Positions 47,064-56,757 of a stretch of DNA of 64,000 nucleotides are shown here, piece by piece. Source of the stretch: an uncultured Clostridia bacterium (GTDB taxonomy: Bacteria > Bacillota > Clostridia > TANB77 > CAG-508). How positions within the stretch are numbered: the first letter of the stretch is position 1; each line of letters begins with the position of its first letter. The position numbers were made by a program, and so were the translations under genes. The notes under the pieces were generated by a model. That model was not told the DNA's origin. It did not search any database and worked only from the letters and a program-made list of their open reading frames with translations. The stretch lies in the NCBI GenBank assembly GCA_944392465.1, contig CALXWR010000001.1, positions 36,604 through 100,603 on the forward strand, given 5' to 3'.

Positions 47064-48800
47064 CTATTTCTGAGCATTTTCAGCCATTTCTTTAATAGCC
47101 TCTTCTACCTTTTCAAGTTCATTATCTGCATCTTCCATGCTATCTCCACAAACTCCCATATAGAATTTTATTTTTGGTTCTGTTCCTGATGGACGTACAC
47201 AAACCCATGCATTTTTTTCTAAATCAAAATATAAAACATTTGATTTTGGAAGTCCTGTAGATGTTTTGTTTCCATTTTCATCTACTATTTCTTGTTTATC
47301 ATAATCGCCAAAAGAAATAACTTTTAATCCAGCTATTTCCTTTGCAGGATTATTTCTCATATTTTCCATCATCTTTTTAATTTGTACTGCACCTTCTGAG
47401 CCTTTTAAGGTAATAGACATTTGTTTTTCTTTATAGTATCCATATTTTTCATATATTTTATTCATTTGATCCCATAAAGTTAATCCTTGTTTTTTATAAT
47501 ATGCTACAGCTTCACATACTGTCATTACTGCAACTATTCCATCTTTATCTCTAGCATGTGTACCTATTATACAGCCATAACTCTCTTCATATGAGAACAA
47601 ACAATCATATGAATGATCTTCTTCAAATCCTCTAATAATTTTAGCAATATTTTTGAACCCTGTAAGAGTTGAGAATAATCTTACTCCATATTCTTTTGCT
47701 ATAGCATCTGTTAAATTTGATGATACTATTGTTTTTATAACTGCCCCGTTTGAAGGTAATTCGTTTTTAGCTTTCTTTTGAGAAAGTATGTATTCACATA
47801 CTAAGTTTCCTGTCATGTTTCCATTAAATTGAATATATTCTCCTGTCTTAGTATCTTTAACATATACTCCTAATCTATCTGCATCTGGATCATTTGCTAA
47901 AACTATATCTGCATCTACTTCTTTAGCTAGCTTTAAAGCAAGATCAAATGCTTTTGGATCTTCTGGATTTGGATAATTTACTGTAGAAAAATGTCCGTCT
48001 GGCATTTCTTGTTCTTTTACAACATAAACATTTTCAAATCCTATTTCTTTTAAAATTCTTTGTACAGGTACATTCCCTGTTCCATGTAGTGGTGTGTACA
48101 CTATTTTAATATCTTTTTGCATTTCTTTTATTACATCACCATGTACAACTAATTTCTTTAATTCTGCAATATATTTATCATCAATTTCTTTTCCTATTGT
48201 ATGATATAAATCTTTAGCTATTGCTTCTTTTTTATCCATTGTTTTTATTGTTGAAAAATCTGTGATATTATTTACTTCATTTATTATTTCTTTGTCAGTT
48301 GGTTCAACAATTTGTGCACCATCTTCCCAGTAAACCTTGTATCCATTATATTCAGGTGGATTATGACTAGCTGTTACTACAATTCCAGCTATACATCCAA
48401 GTTCTCTTACTGCATAAGAAAGTTCCGGAGTTGGTCTTAAATCTTCAAATCTATATGTTTTAATTCCATTTGCATTTAAACAAAGAGCTGCTTCATCACT
48501 AAATTCCTTAGACATTATTCTGCAATCATAAGCTATTGCAACACCTCTTTCTTGTCCGTGTTGTTTTATTATGTAATTTGCTAAACCTTGTGTTGCTTTT
48601 GTAACTGTATATTTATTCATTCTATTTGTCCCAACACCAATAATTCCTCTTAAACCTGCTGTTCCAAATTCTAAATCTTTATAAAATCTATCTTCTATCT
48701 CTGCTTCATTTCCTTTTATTGATTCTAATTCTTTTTTTGTTTCTTCATCAAACACAGGGTTGTTTAGCCATTCGTTATATTTTACTTCATAATCCTTCAT
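47064..48800 (-). CDS. Phosphoglucomutase/phosphomannomutase
   Basis: Interconverts hexose 1- and 6-phosphates. The 578-residue alpha-D-phosphohexomutase has the phosphoserine loop VVTASHNPPEYNGYKVYW (catalytic Ser about 143), metal loop LANDPDADRLGVYV, sugar-binding loop EESYGCIIG and the C-terminal phosphate-binding VRPSGTEPKIKFYMGV. Length matches the PgcA-type enzyme of Firmicutes. GalU follows upstream on the same strand, so together they supply UDP-glucose for envelope glycans. Confidence 0.95.
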   Translation of the reverse strand: MKDYEVKYNEWLNNPVFDEETKKELESIKGNEAEIEDRFYKDLEFGTAGLRGIIGVGTNRMNKYTVTKATQGLANYIIKQHGQERGVAIAYDCRIMSKEFSDEAALCLNANGIKTYRFEDLRPTPELSYAVRELGCIAGIVVTASHNPPEYNGYKVYWEDGAQIVEPTDKEIINEVNNITDFSTIKTMDKKEAIAKDLYHTIGKEIDDKYIAELKKLVVHGDVIKEMQKDIKIVYTPLHGTGNVPVQRILKEIGFENVYVVKEQEMPDGHFSTVNYPNPEDPKAFDLALKLAKEVDADIVLANDPDADRLGVYVKDTKTGEYIQFNGNMTGNLVCEYILSQKKAKNELPSNGAVIKTIVSSNLTDAIAKEYGVRLFSTLTGFKNIAKIIRGFEEDHSYDCLFSYEESYGCIIGTHARDKDGIVAVMTVCEAVAYYKKQGLTLWDQMNKIYEKYGYYKEKQMSITLKGSEGAVQIKKMMENMRNNPAKEIAGLKVISFGDYDKQEIVDENGNKTSTGLPKSNVLYFDLEKNAWVCVRPSGTEPKIKFYMGVCGDSMEDADNELEKVEEAIKEMAENAQK

Positions 48801-48887
48801 ATTTTTATATCCTTTCTTAAATTTTTTAAGCTAAATATAGCGGAATAAGTCATTAGAAGATAATGGCATATCCCGCTATATTTTCAG

Positions 48888-49757
48888 TTATATGTCTAAT
48901 GATTTAATAAACTTAATTAAATCTTCTCTTAATTCAGGTCTTCTTAATGTTTCATCTATTGATGCTTTTACAAATCCTAGTTTATCTCCTGAATCAAATC
49001 TTGTTGCTTCATAAAGATATGCATATACACCTTCTTTTGTATTTACCATACTATTATATGCATCTGTTACTTGGATTTCTCCACCTTTTCCAGGTTCTGT
49101 TTTCTCTAAGAAATCAAATAAATCTGGCATCAAAACATGTCTGTCTGATATAGCTAAATTTGATTTTGTTTCTTCTACTTTTGGTTTTTCTTGCATTTTT
49201 TCTACTTTATATAATCTATCTGTTATAGCTTCTCCAGAAACATTTCCGTATTTTGGAACGTCTTTCCAATCTACTCTTTCCACACCAATTACTGAAGAAC
49301 CTAATTTTTCATGTTGCTCAATTATTTCTTTTAAGCAAGGCTTATTTCCTTGCATTATAACATCTCCGTACATTATAGCGAAAGGTTCATTTCCAACAAA
49401 GTCTTTTGCCATGTAAATAGCATGTCCAAGTCCTTTTGCTCCACCTTCTTCAACTTTAAAATGAATTTTTGCCTTTCCTGATAAATTTGTAACTTGTGGA
49501 AGGAAACTTTCTTTTCCTCTTTCTACTAAAAAGTCTTCTAGTTCTTTGTCTTCTGAGAAATAGTCTTCTACTATTTCTTTTTTTCTTCCTACTACCAATA
49601 GTATTTCTTCAATTCCTGCTGCTACTGCTTCATCAACTAAGTATTGGATTATAGGCTTATCTACAATTGTAAGCATACATTTTGGCAAACTTTTGCATGC
49701 AGGCAAGAATCTTGTTGCAAATCCTGCTACTGGTATTACTGCTTTTCTTACACCCAT
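48888..49757 (-). CDS. galU: UTP--glucose-1-phosphate uridylyltransferase
   Basis: Makes UDP-glucose from glucose 1-phosphate. The 289-residue protein has the nucleotide-binding PVAGFATRFLPACKSLPKCML (about 8-28), the DEAVAAGIEEILLVVGR motif, IMYGDVIMQG and VTDAYNSM. It is 87 bases upstream of the phosphoglucomutase gene. Confidence 0.96.
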   Translation of the reverse strand: MGVRKAVIPVAGFATRFLPACKSLPKCMLTIVDKPIIQYLVDEAVAAGIEEILLVVGRKKEIVEDYFSEDKELEDFLVERGKESFLPQVTNLSGKAKIHFKVEEGGAKGLGHAIYMAKDFVGNEPFAIMYGDVIMQGNKPCLKEIIEQHEKLGSSVIGVERVDWKDVPKYGNVSGEAITDRLYKVEKMQEKPKVEETKSNLAISDRHVLMPDLFDFLEKTEPGKGGEIQVTDAYNSMVNTKEGVYAYLYEATRFDSGDKLGFVKASIDETLRRPELREDLIKFIKSLDI

Positions 49758-49858
49758 CTTTTTCCTCCTAATTTATTTAATTTTATCTTTACTATAAATA
49801 AAAATAACATAGAATAGTTGTATTCTATATTATTTTATATAAAAAATCAAGTATAAGT

Positions 49859-50407
49859 TTAAGCATATCCTTCAAATACATCATTTATCTCTTTTTCTCC
49901 AGAAGTATTTAGTATTCTATCATGATTTTGTAATATTTCTTGTATATTTAAGTTAAAATCTCCTACTTCATAACAATCAACTATTTTTATCTTCATGTCT
50001 TTAATTTTTTCTTCTATGTTTTTATTTTTTTTAAATTTTTTTTCTATATTTTCTAAATATTTATTAATATTTTTGTTTACAATATCTACAAAATTTTTGC
50101 TACCATTAATAAATATTATATTTTCTATATTTTCTCTTTTTAGTTTTTTCATAATTTCTTTTATTTCTGAATATTTTGAAATTTTATTTTCTTTCCAATT
50201 TAAATTTAAAATTTCTTCTCTGTTTTTTAAATTTAATTTTGAAACTAAAGTTTTTACATTTTCTTCTATATTATTTTCTAATACTGTTATAATGTTGGCT
50301 TTTTCGTTTATTTGTTTGTTTATGTATGGAAGTAACATTGTAACTAAATGCCAATCACTTACATAAAAGCTACACAATTTTTCTATATTATTTTTTAATA
50401 TATCCAT
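49859..50407 (-). CDS. Unknown lysine-rich cytoplasmic protein
   Basis: I do not recognise this protein of about 182 residues. From ATG 50407 it reads MDILKNNIEKLCSFYVSDWH, then alternates helices rich in Lys/Asn/Glu (LKRENIENIIFINGSKNFVDIVNKN, KKFKKNKNIEEKIKDMKIKIVDCYE). There is no signal or membrane segment. The middle part (IITVLENN, ENIIFINGS, IKIVDCYEV) suggests an alpha/beta fold. ATG 50407 is chosen over 50449 because GGAGG lies 9 bases before it. It is divergent from spoIIR. Confidence 0.6.
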   Translation of the reverse strand: MDILKNNIEKLCSFYVSDWHLVTMLLPYINKQINEKANIITVLENNIEENVKTLVSKLNLKNREEILNLNWKENKISKYSEIKEIMKKLKRENIENIIFINGSKNFVDIVNKNINKYLENIEKKFKKNKNIEEKIKDMKIKIVDCYEVGDFNLNIQEILQNHDRILNTSGEKEINDVFEGYA

Positions 50408-50585
50408 ATTAAAAGCCTCCTTTATTTTCGATATGGTAAATTCTACCATTTGGATTTCCGTAAGTCAACTTAAATCGTATGCTCTTATTCGACATGCTCT
50501 ATTTTAAATCTTGGAAAAAATGTATAAAATTTTTAAAATAGCAAATAATTTTAGTACAAGTAAAATTTACTATTGGAGGTTTTCT

Positions 50586-51251
50586 ATGAAAAATATATTT
50601 AAATTTGGTATTTTTTCATTTCTTAAACGCTTTTTAATTGTACTAATTCTTTTTTCTTTTTTTGTTTTTATTTCTGCTCTTTCATATGTTAACGCAGTAT
50701 CTAGTGATATTTCAGATAGTGTGTTTAGACTTCATGTTATTGCTAATAGTGATAGCAAAAGCGATCAAGAATTAAAATATAAGGTTAGAGATTCTTTATT
50801 AGAATATATGAATAATTTGGCTGTTAATTGCTCTTCTAAAGAAGAAATTATCTCACTTGCCCAATCTCATAAAAATGACTTTTATAATATAGCTCAGCAA
50901 ACTATTAAAAAGAATGGTTATAATTATTCAGTAAAAATAAGTATTGGCAATTTTGAATTTCCTACCAAAACTTACGGAGATATATCGTTACCAGCTGGAT
51001 ATTATGATGCTTTAAAAGTTGAAATAGGAAAAGCTGAAGGTCAAAATTGGTGGTGTGTAATGTTTCCTCCTTTATGTTTCGTAGATGTTTCTTCTGGTAT
51101 TGTTCCAGATGAATCAAAACAAATAATGCATGAAAATTTATCTGATGAAGAATATAGATTAATTAGCGATACCGAATCAAAAGATGTTAAATTCAAGTTT
51201 GGTTTAATTGAATGGTTTAAAAATATTAATTATGCTAAAAATACAAAATAA
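50586..51251 (+). CDS. spoIIR: Stage II sporulation protein R
   Basis: Secreted signalling protein made in the forespore that activates SpoIIGA, which processes pro-sigma-E in the mother cell. From ATG 50586 (GGAGG 6 bases upstream) it is 221 residues, with an N-terminal membrane or signal segment (about 16-40) and the SpoIIR domain (VFRLHVIANSDSKSDQELKYKVRD, GNFEFPTKTYGDISLPAGYYDALKVEIG, GQNWWCVMFPPLCFVD). An open frame upstream to 50511 has no ribosome binding site. A sigma-F promoter is expected but was not identified. Confidence 0.95.
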   Translation: MKNIFKFGIFSFLKRFLIVLILFSFFVFISALSYVNAVSSDISDSVFRLHVIANSDSKSDQELKYKVRDSLLEYMNNLAVNCSSKEEIISLAQSHKNDFYNIAQQTIKKNGYNYSVKISIGNFEFPTKTYGDISLPAGYYDALKVEIGKAEGQNWWCVMFPPLCFVDVSSGIVPDESKQIMHENLSDEEYRLISDTESKDVKFKFGLIEWFKNINYAKNTK

Positions 51252-51416
51252 TCACTAATAACTATATTAATTTTATTCTCCCTTATTTTTCTTGCATATT
51301 CACTATGTTTCTTTACTAGTATTGTATTTTGTTAAAAAGTATGTTATATATATTAGATAGAGTTTAATTTTATTAAACTCTTCTTTTTATGTAGTTATAT
51401 ATGGAGGGGAATTGAC

Positions 51417-52676
51417 TTGGAAAAATTAGTTATAACAGGCGGAACAAGATTAAAAGGCGAAGTAGTAATAAGTGGAGCAAAAAATGCAGCAGTAGCAATA
51501 TTACCTGCAACCCTATTATTAAATGGTATATATACTATTAGCAATTTGCCCAATATAAGTGATGTAAAAATAACTTGTGATATATTACAAGATTTTGGGG
51601 CTAAAATAACTTGGAATTCAAGAAACGAAATCGTAATAGATACCAGGGAAATAGACGGAAGAGAAGCCCCTATAGATAAAACAAGCAAATTTAGAGCATC
51701 TTACTATATGATAGGTGCAATGCTTGGTAGATGTGGTCAAATAGAAGTCGGATTGCCAGGTGGCTGTAATTTAGGCGCAAGACCAATAGACCAACATATT
51801 AAAGGTTTTGAGGCACTTGGAGCTAAAGTAGATATAGGTCAAGGAAAAATTTCTGCTAAAGCAAAAAAATTAACTGGTACTTCTATTTATATGGATGTTG
51901 TTTCTGTTGGTGCAACTATTAATGTTATGATTGCTAGTGTTTTAGCAGAGGGAACAACCACTATAGATAATGCTGCAAAAGAGCCACATATTGTTGATGT
52001 AGCAAATTTTTTAAATACAATGGGGGCAGATATTCGTGGTGCTGGTACTGATGTTATTAAAATAAATGGTGTAAAAGAATTAAAACATGAAGGATGCTAC
52101 TCAATAGTTCCTGATCAAATAGAGGCTGGAACATTTATGGCTGCAGCTATTGCAACAAAGGGAGATATACTAATAAAAAATTGTATTCCAGAACATTTAG
52201 ATTGTATTACTGCAAAAATAGTTGAAATTGGCGGACATGTCGAAGATTTAGGTGACAGTATAAGAGTTTGGAATAACAAACGTCCTAATAAAGCAAATAT
52301 TAAAACTCTTCCATATCCAGGATTTCCTACAGATATGCAACCACAAATGGGAGTTGTATTGTCAATAGCTGATGGGACAAGTATTATAAATGAAAGCATT
52401 TGGGAATCTAGATTTCAATATACAAATGAGTTAAACAATATGGGAGCCCATATAACTGCACAAGGAAAAACAGCAATTGTTGAAGGTGTTAAAGAGCTTT
52501 TAGGTGCTCCTGTTTACGCAAGTGATTTAAGAGCTGGAGCTGCACTTCTTATTGCTGGAATCATAGCAAAAGGAACAACAGAATTATATAACATAAATCA
52601 TATTGATAGAGGTTATGAACAAATTGAAGAAAAATTCAGAAAACTTGGAGCTAATATTCTAAGAGTTAATGAATAG
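51417..52676 (+). CDS. murA: UDP-N-acetylglucosamine 1-carboxyvinyltransferase
   Basis: First committed step of peptidoglycan synthesis. The 419-residue protein has LKGEVVISGAKNAAVAILPA (Lys22 region) and the active-site loop GLPGGCNLGARPIDQHIKG with Cys117, the fosfomycin-reactive cysteine, so the enzyme is of the sensitive type. The start is TTG at 51417, behind GGAGGGGAATTGAC. It heads a plus-strand unit murA-walJ-rlmH with spacings of about 10 bases. Confidence 0.97.
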   Translation: MEKLVITGGTRLKGEVVISGAKNAAVAILPATLLLNGIYTISNLPNISDVKITCDILQDFGAKITWNSRNEIVIDTREIDGREAPIDKTSKFRASYYMIGAMLGRCGQIEVGLPGGCNLGARPIDQHIKGFEALGAKVDIGQGKISAKAKKLTGTSIYMDVVSVGATINVMIASVLAEGTTTIDNAAKEPHIVDVANFLNTMGADIRGAGTDVIKINGVKELKHEGCYSIVPDQIEAGTFMAAAIATKGDILIKNCIPEHLDCITAKIVEIGGHVEDLGDSIRVWNNKRPNKANIKTLPYPGFPTDMQPQMGVVLSIADGTSIINESIWESRFQYTNELNNMGAHITAQGKTAIVEGVKELLGAPVYASDLRAGAALLIAGIIAKGTTELYNINHIDRGYEQIEEKFRKLGANILRVNE

Positions 52677-52687
52677 TAGAGGTTATT

Positions 52688-53479
52688 ATGTTTAATTTTT
52701 ATAGTTTATATAGCGGAAGTTCTGGGAATTGTTTGTTAGTCCAAACTTCTAATACTAAAATTTTAATAGATGCTGGAGAAAGTGCAAAGAAAATATCAAA
52801 TGCTCTTTCTTCTATTGATGTAAATCCTTCTAATATAGACGCAATACTTGTAACTCATGAACATTCTGACCATATAAAGGGTCTGGGAACATTATCAAAA
52901 AAATATAATATTCCTGTTTATGCAAATTCTAAAACTTGGGATGCTATGGAAGAACAAGCTTCCAAAATAAGCGAAAATAATATAAAAAATTTTACAATAG
53001 AAGAGAATTTTGAAATAGGTGATTTTAAAGTCCACCCATTTAAAATTCCTCATGATGCCGCAAATCCTTGTGGTTTTAATATAATGTATGATAATAAAAA
53101 AATAAGTATAGCTACAGATATTGGACATATGACTTCTAACATTGTACATAAATTAGAGGATAGTAGTTTTATTTTGTTAGAATCAAATTATGATCCTAAT
53201 ATACTAAAATGCTCTCCTTACCCATACATGTTAAAAAAGAGAATAGCTGGTCCAAATGGCCACTTGCCTAATGAAGAAGCAGGTAAAACCATTTCTTTTT
53301 TAACTCATAGTGGTTTAAAAGCTGTAATGCTTGGGCATTTAAGTAAAGAAAATAATTTTCCAGAATTAGCATATAAAACTGTTGTAGATGAATTAATCCA
53401 AAATAATTTTAATGAAAATTCTTTAAAAATATCTGTTGCTAAAAGAGATGCTCTTTGTTTTCAAGAAATATTAGATTAA
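52688..53479 (+). CDS. WalJ/YycJ-like metallo-beta-lactamase-fold hydrolase
   Basis: The 263-residue metal hydrolase has the HxHxDH motif ILVTHEHSDHIKG (about 58-66), then SIATDIGHMT and LESNYDP, and a C-terminal VMLGHLSKENN. It matches YycJ (WalJ), a DNA exonuclease-like protein which in Bacillus lies near oriC in the walRK operon and next to rlmH-like genes. No walRK is present here; the gene is 11 bases after murA and 9 before rlmH. Confidence 0.9.
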   Translation: MFNFYSLYSGSSGNCLLVQTSNTKILIDAGESAKKISNALSSIDVNPSNIDAILVTHEHSDHIKGLGTLSKKYNIPVYANSKTWDAMEEQASKISENNIKNFTIEENFEIGDFKVHPFKIPHDAANPCGFNIMYDNKKISIATDIGHMTSNIVHKLEDSSFILLESNYDPNILKCSPYPYMLKKRIAGPNGHLPNEEAGKTISFLTHSGLKAVMLGHLSKENNFPELAYKTVVDELIQNNFNENSLKISVAKRDALCFQEILD

Positions 53480-53488
53480 GGTGATTTA

Positions 53489-53965
53489 ATGTTAAATATA
53501 AATATTGTATGTGTAGGAAAAGTTAAGGAAAAATATTTAAAAGATGCTCTTTTAGAATATTCTAAAAGATTATCAAAATATTGTAAATTAAATATAATTG
53601 AAATTGCTGATGAACCTATTCCTTCTAACTTAAGCGATAAGCTAGCTGATAATATTAAAAATATTGAAGGAAGCAAAATTTTAAATACCATAAAAAATAG
53701 TTATATTATTTCTTTGGATTTAAATGGAAAAGAATATTCTTCTGAGCAATTTGCAGAAAAATTAGATAAAATAACATTAAATAATAGTAGTGTTACATTT
53801 GTTATAGGTGGCTCTCTTGGACTATCTACAGAAATTATCCACAATTCAAATGAGTTAATATGTTTTTCTAAAATGACTTTTCCACATCAATTGATACGTG
53901 TATTTTTACTTGAGCAAATATTTAGAGCTTTTAAAATAAATAATAATGAAACATATCATAGATAA
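53489..53965 (+). CDS. rlmH: 23S rRNA (pseudouridine1915-N3) methyltransferase RlmH
   Basis: SPOUT methyltransferase that modifies pseudouridine 1915 of 23S rRNA. The 158-residue protein has the full family signature: INIVCVGKVKEKYLKDALLEYSKRL, the trefoil-knot SAM site FVIGGSLGLS, and the C-terminal MTFPHQLIRVFLLEQIFRAFKI...YHR. Normal length. It ends the murA-walJ-rlmH unit and is typically very close to oriC. Confidence 0.96.
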   Translation: MLNINIVCVGKVKEKYLKDALLEYSKRLSKYCKLNIIEIADEPIPSNLSDKLADNIKNIEGSKILNTIKNSYIISLDLNGKEYSSEQFAEKLDKITLNNSSVTFVIGGSLGLSTEIIHNSNELICFSKMTFPHQLIRVFLLEQIFRAFKINNNETYHR

Positions 53966-54318
53966 TTTTTTATTTATATTTATTTGTAGAGGAAATATAT
54001 AATACAATTATAATATGGAAATAACATGAATTAAAAATTATTTGAAAATATAAACAATTTTGAACTAATTTAAATTTGAATCAATTTAAAACTGAATATA
54101 AATTTTATGAGGAATGATATATTTAATTACATATTTTAAACAGCATATTTAAATTATATTTTTAATTATTTACTTAATAAATTTTTCTTTTACGGGGGCG
54201 AAATAATTAAAAAATTTCCTCTACAAGATTAAAATCTTTATATGAAAATATTAATTTTAATGTTCTGAATTAATTATTTCTATTTTAATCTCTTTTTTTA
54301 TTATTGTCAACAAAAACT
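53966..54318. other. Intergenic region between convergent rlmH and spmB
   Basis: This is 353 bases with no supportable gene, about 85 per cent A+T. It is mostly occupied by an element with perfect 13-base inverted ends (53984-54226). Confidence 0.6.
53984..54226. repeat. 243-bp noncoding element with 13-bp terminal inverted repeats (MITE-like)
   Basis: The left end TTGTAGAGGAAAT (53984-53996) is the exact reverse complement of the right end ATTTCCTCTACAA (54214-54226). The 217-base interior has no open frame of note and includes a G-rich patch ACGGGGGCGAAAT near the right end, striking in this sequence. No clear target-site duplication was seen. It could be a miniature transposable element or a very long terminator-like fold. 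Confidence 0.5.
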
Positions 54319-54849
54319 CTAAGACAAAATTCGACAAATTACTACTGATATAAGTATTCCAGCAATATCTGCAACTAAAGCAGGCAATAAAATGCCTCTT
54401 GTTTTCTTTATACCTACACAGCTTGTATAAATTGCAATTGTATAAAAAGTTGTTTCAGTTGAACCCATTATAACTGATGATATTGCACCAATTAAAGTAT
54501 CAACCCCATAATTGTTCATTATATCTACAGCAACTGCCATTGATGCACTACCTGATATTGGTCTAAGTAAAGCAAGTGGCATAATTTCACTTGGAACTTT
54601 TATAAAATTTGTAATAGGTGTTAATAAATTTACAATAAAATCAATTATACCTGAACTTCGTAATAAACCTATTGCTAAAAATATGCCTATTAATGTTGGA
54701 AGCATTTTCAAAACTATTTCTATACCTTCTTTTGCACCCACAAGAAAAACATCAAATGTTTTTTTCTTTTCTTTCAAACCATAAAAAATAATTACTATTA
54801 TTGTTAAAGGAATTGCTAAACTAGAAAAATAATTTAAAATATTAATCAT
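54319..54849 (-). CDS. spmB: Spore maturation protein B
   Basis: Nucleoside recognition (Gate) domain membrane protein needed for spore core dehydration. From ATG 54849 it is 176 residues with five or six helices and the conserved GAKEGIEIVLKMLPTLIGIFLAIG and RPISGSASMAVAVDIM. The ATG at 54849 follows GAAGGGAAG and overlaps the spmA stop by 4 bases, so the pair is translationally coupled. The open frame to 54921 lies inside spmA and is not used. Confidence 0.95.
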   Translation of the reverse strand: MINILNYFSSLAIPLTIIVIIFYGLKEKKKTFDVFLVGAKEGIEIVLKMLPTLIGIFLAIGLLRSSGIIDFIVNLLTPITNFIKVPSEIMPLALLRPISGSASMAVAVDIMNNYGVDTLIGAISSVIMGSTETTFYTIAIYTSCVGIKKTRGILLPALVADIAGILISVVICRILS

Positions 54850-55436
54850 TTTCTTCCCTTCTTTATTAATACTTTTACAGCTAATATACCAACAACTGCC
54901 GCAACTATACTTGATATCCACACAGGAATAATTATAGATGTCGGATTTTGTGACCCCAAAGAAGTTCGTATAGCTATTACATTTGTTGGTATTAATTGAA
55001 GTGACGCAGTATTTAATAAAATAAACATCATCATTGAATTTGATAATTCATCTTTTCTTTTATTTTCTTCTTGCATTGATTTCATTGCTTTAATCCCAAG
55101 TGGAGTTGCTGCATTTCCTAATCCTAATATATTAGCTATTATATTTATTGAAATTTCTTGATTAACCTTCTGGTTATTTTTTAGCTCTGGAAACAGTCTT
55201 TTAACTATTGGATTAAGGATATTAGTTAATTTATTGATTAATGTTGTACTTTTGGCAATTTCCATTATTCCATTCCATAAACTAATAGTTCCTAAAAAAG
55301 TTATAGAAAGTCCAACAGCACTTTCTAAAGCATCAAATATTTCGTTGTTTATTTCATTTACTCTTCCTGTATATATTGCATATACAATTGATAAAGTAAT
55401 AAAAATTGGCCATAATATATTTAACATAAATTTCAC
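54846..55436 (-). CDS. spmA: Spore maturation protein A
   Basis: Partner of SpmB. The 196-residue membrane protein starts MKFMLNILWPIFITLSIVYAI and contains the family sequences SLWNGIMEIAKST and NIIANILGLGNAATPLGIKAM. It is adjacent to and coupled with spmB, as in Bacillus, where dacB is the neighbour; here no S11 peptidase follows. Confidence 0.95.
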   Translation of the reverse strand: MKFMLNILWPIFITLSIVYAIYTGRVNEINNEIFDALESAVGLSITFLGTISLWNGIMEIAKSTTLINKLTNILNPIVKRLFPELKNNQKVNQEISINIIANILGLGNAATPLGIKAMKSMQEENKRKDELSNSMMMFILLNTASLQLIPTNVIAIRTSLGSQNPTSIIIPVWISSIVAAVVGILAVKVLIKKGRK

Positions 55437-55610
55437 CTATTTATTTTTATTCTAGTTAAAATGTTTTTATTACAAGTATATTTACTTATTTTGTAAAATT
55501 ATTTACTAGTTTCTTATGCCTTTTCCTTGCGTTTTATAGTAATTTATGCTATTATATGTATAGATTTGTCGAATATCAAATTAAAAATTTTTATTATGGG
55601 GGAGGATTCT

Positions 55611-55859
55611 ATGAAATCAACAGGAATTGTTAGAAGAGTTGACGAACTTGGCAGAGTAGTTATTCCAATTGAAATACGTAATAAATTTGGAATAGCTGAG
55701 AAAGATCCAATTGAAATATATGTTGAAGGTTCTAATATTGTATTAAAAAAACACGAGCAAAGTTGTATTTTCTGTGGAAATACAAAAAATTTATCAGAAT
55801 ACAAAGGAAAATTAGTATGTAATAAATGTTCTGAGCAAATAGCTCAAAATTTAAAATAA
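55611..55859 (+). CDS. AbrB/SpoVT family transition-state regulator with zinc-ribbon tail
   Basis: DNA-binding dimer. The 82-residue protein has the AbrB swapped-hairpin domain (about 1-48: MKSTGIVRRVDELGRVVIPI, then EIRNKFGIAEKDPIEIYVEG) and a short C-terminal domain with CIFC (55-58) and CNKC (74-77), a likely zinc ribbon. This resembles the short AbrB of Clostridia, not the longer SpoVT. ATG 55611 is preceded by GGGGGAGG; the frame to 55527 is not supported. It is monocistronic, with its own terminator. Confidence 0.92.
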   Translation: MKSTGIVRRVDELGRVVIPIEIRNKFGIAEKDPIEIYVEGSNIVLKKHEQSCIFCGNTKNLSEYKGKLVCNKCSEQIAQNLK

Positions 55860-55890
55860 TATATAAATTAAAAGTATATAATATAAAAAT

Positions 55891-55926
55891 AAAAAACTTC
55901 TAAGTTAAATCTTAGAAGTTTTTTAT
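55891..55926. terminator. Bidirectional terminator between abrB and rsmI
   Basis: AAAAAACTTCTAAG / CTTAGAAGTTTTTT with a 6-base loop between two convergent genes. Confidence 0.9.
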
Positions 55927-55929
55927 TTT

Positions 55930-56754
55930 TTATACAAACATTTGATATATCTCATTTTTAGGAACATTTTTATTTTTTGCAATTTGTTTTATTATATCCT
56001 TTTTTTCCATTCCTTTGTTTTTATAATATTCATATTGCTCTTCTATACTTTTATTTGAAATATCAGTCTTTTCTTCTTCTATCTGATTATTATTTAAATT
56101 TAACAAAATTATATATTCACCTTTTGGTTCTTTAATTTGTTCTAAAATATTTGAAATATTATCTCTAATAAATTCTTCATGTATTTTCGTTAGCTCTCTT
56201 GCTATTACACAATTTACGTTACCTATATTTGCTAATATATCCTGTAATGTTTTTATAATTTTATGAGGTGCTTCATATAATATTATAGTCTTATCTTCTC
56301 TTTTCAGCTTTTCTAAAATATTCTTTCTGTTTTTCTTGTTTAATGGTAAAAATCCATAAAAGGCAAATTCCTTTGTATTTAATCCTGAAGTAATTAGTGC
56401 ATTAATCAAAGCACATGCTCCCGGAATTGGTATTACTTCTATTTCATTCTTTATTGCCTCTTTTACTATTTCTTCCCCCGGATCCGAAATTCCAGGAGTT
56501 CCTGCATCTGTAATAATAGCTATATTTTCACCATTTAACAATTTTTCAATTAACATTTCTGTTTTTGTATCTTCATTATGCCTATGATAACTTACTAAAG
56601 GTTTATTTATTTCATAATAATTTAATAATTTTAAACTATGCCTTGTATCCTCGGCAGCTATAACATCAACATTTTTTAATATATTAATAGCTCTAAATGT
56701 AATATCTTCTAAATTTCCTATCGGAGTTGCCACTAAATATAATTTACCTGACAT
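55930..56754 (-). CDS. rsmI: 16S rRNA (cytidine1402-2'-O) methyltransferase RsmI
   Basis: Tetrapyrrole-methylase-fold enzyme that modifies C1402 in the ribosomal decoding centre. The 274-residue protein starts LYLVATPIGNLEDITFRAI, with AAEDTRHSLKLL, ITDAGTPGISDPG and YEAPHKI motifs, and ends in the C-terminal RsmI domain. Its start is 3 bases after the trmN6 stop. In Bacillus yabC-type genes lie in the same origin-proximal position. Confidence 0.95.
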   Translation of the reverse strand: MSGKLYLVATPIGNLEDITFRAINILKNVDVIAAEDTRHSLKLLNYYEINKPLVSYHRHNEDTKTEMLIEKLLNGENIAIITDAGTPGISDPGEEIVKEAIKNEIEVIPIPGACALINALITSGLNTKEFAFYGFLPLNKKNRKNILEKLKREDKTIILYEAPHKIIKTLQDILANIGNVNCVIARELTKIHEEFIRDNISNILEQIKEPKGEYIILLNLNNNQIEEEKTDISNKSIEEQYEYYKNKGMEKKDIIKQIAKNKNVPKNEIYQMFV

Positions 56755-56757
56755 TTG

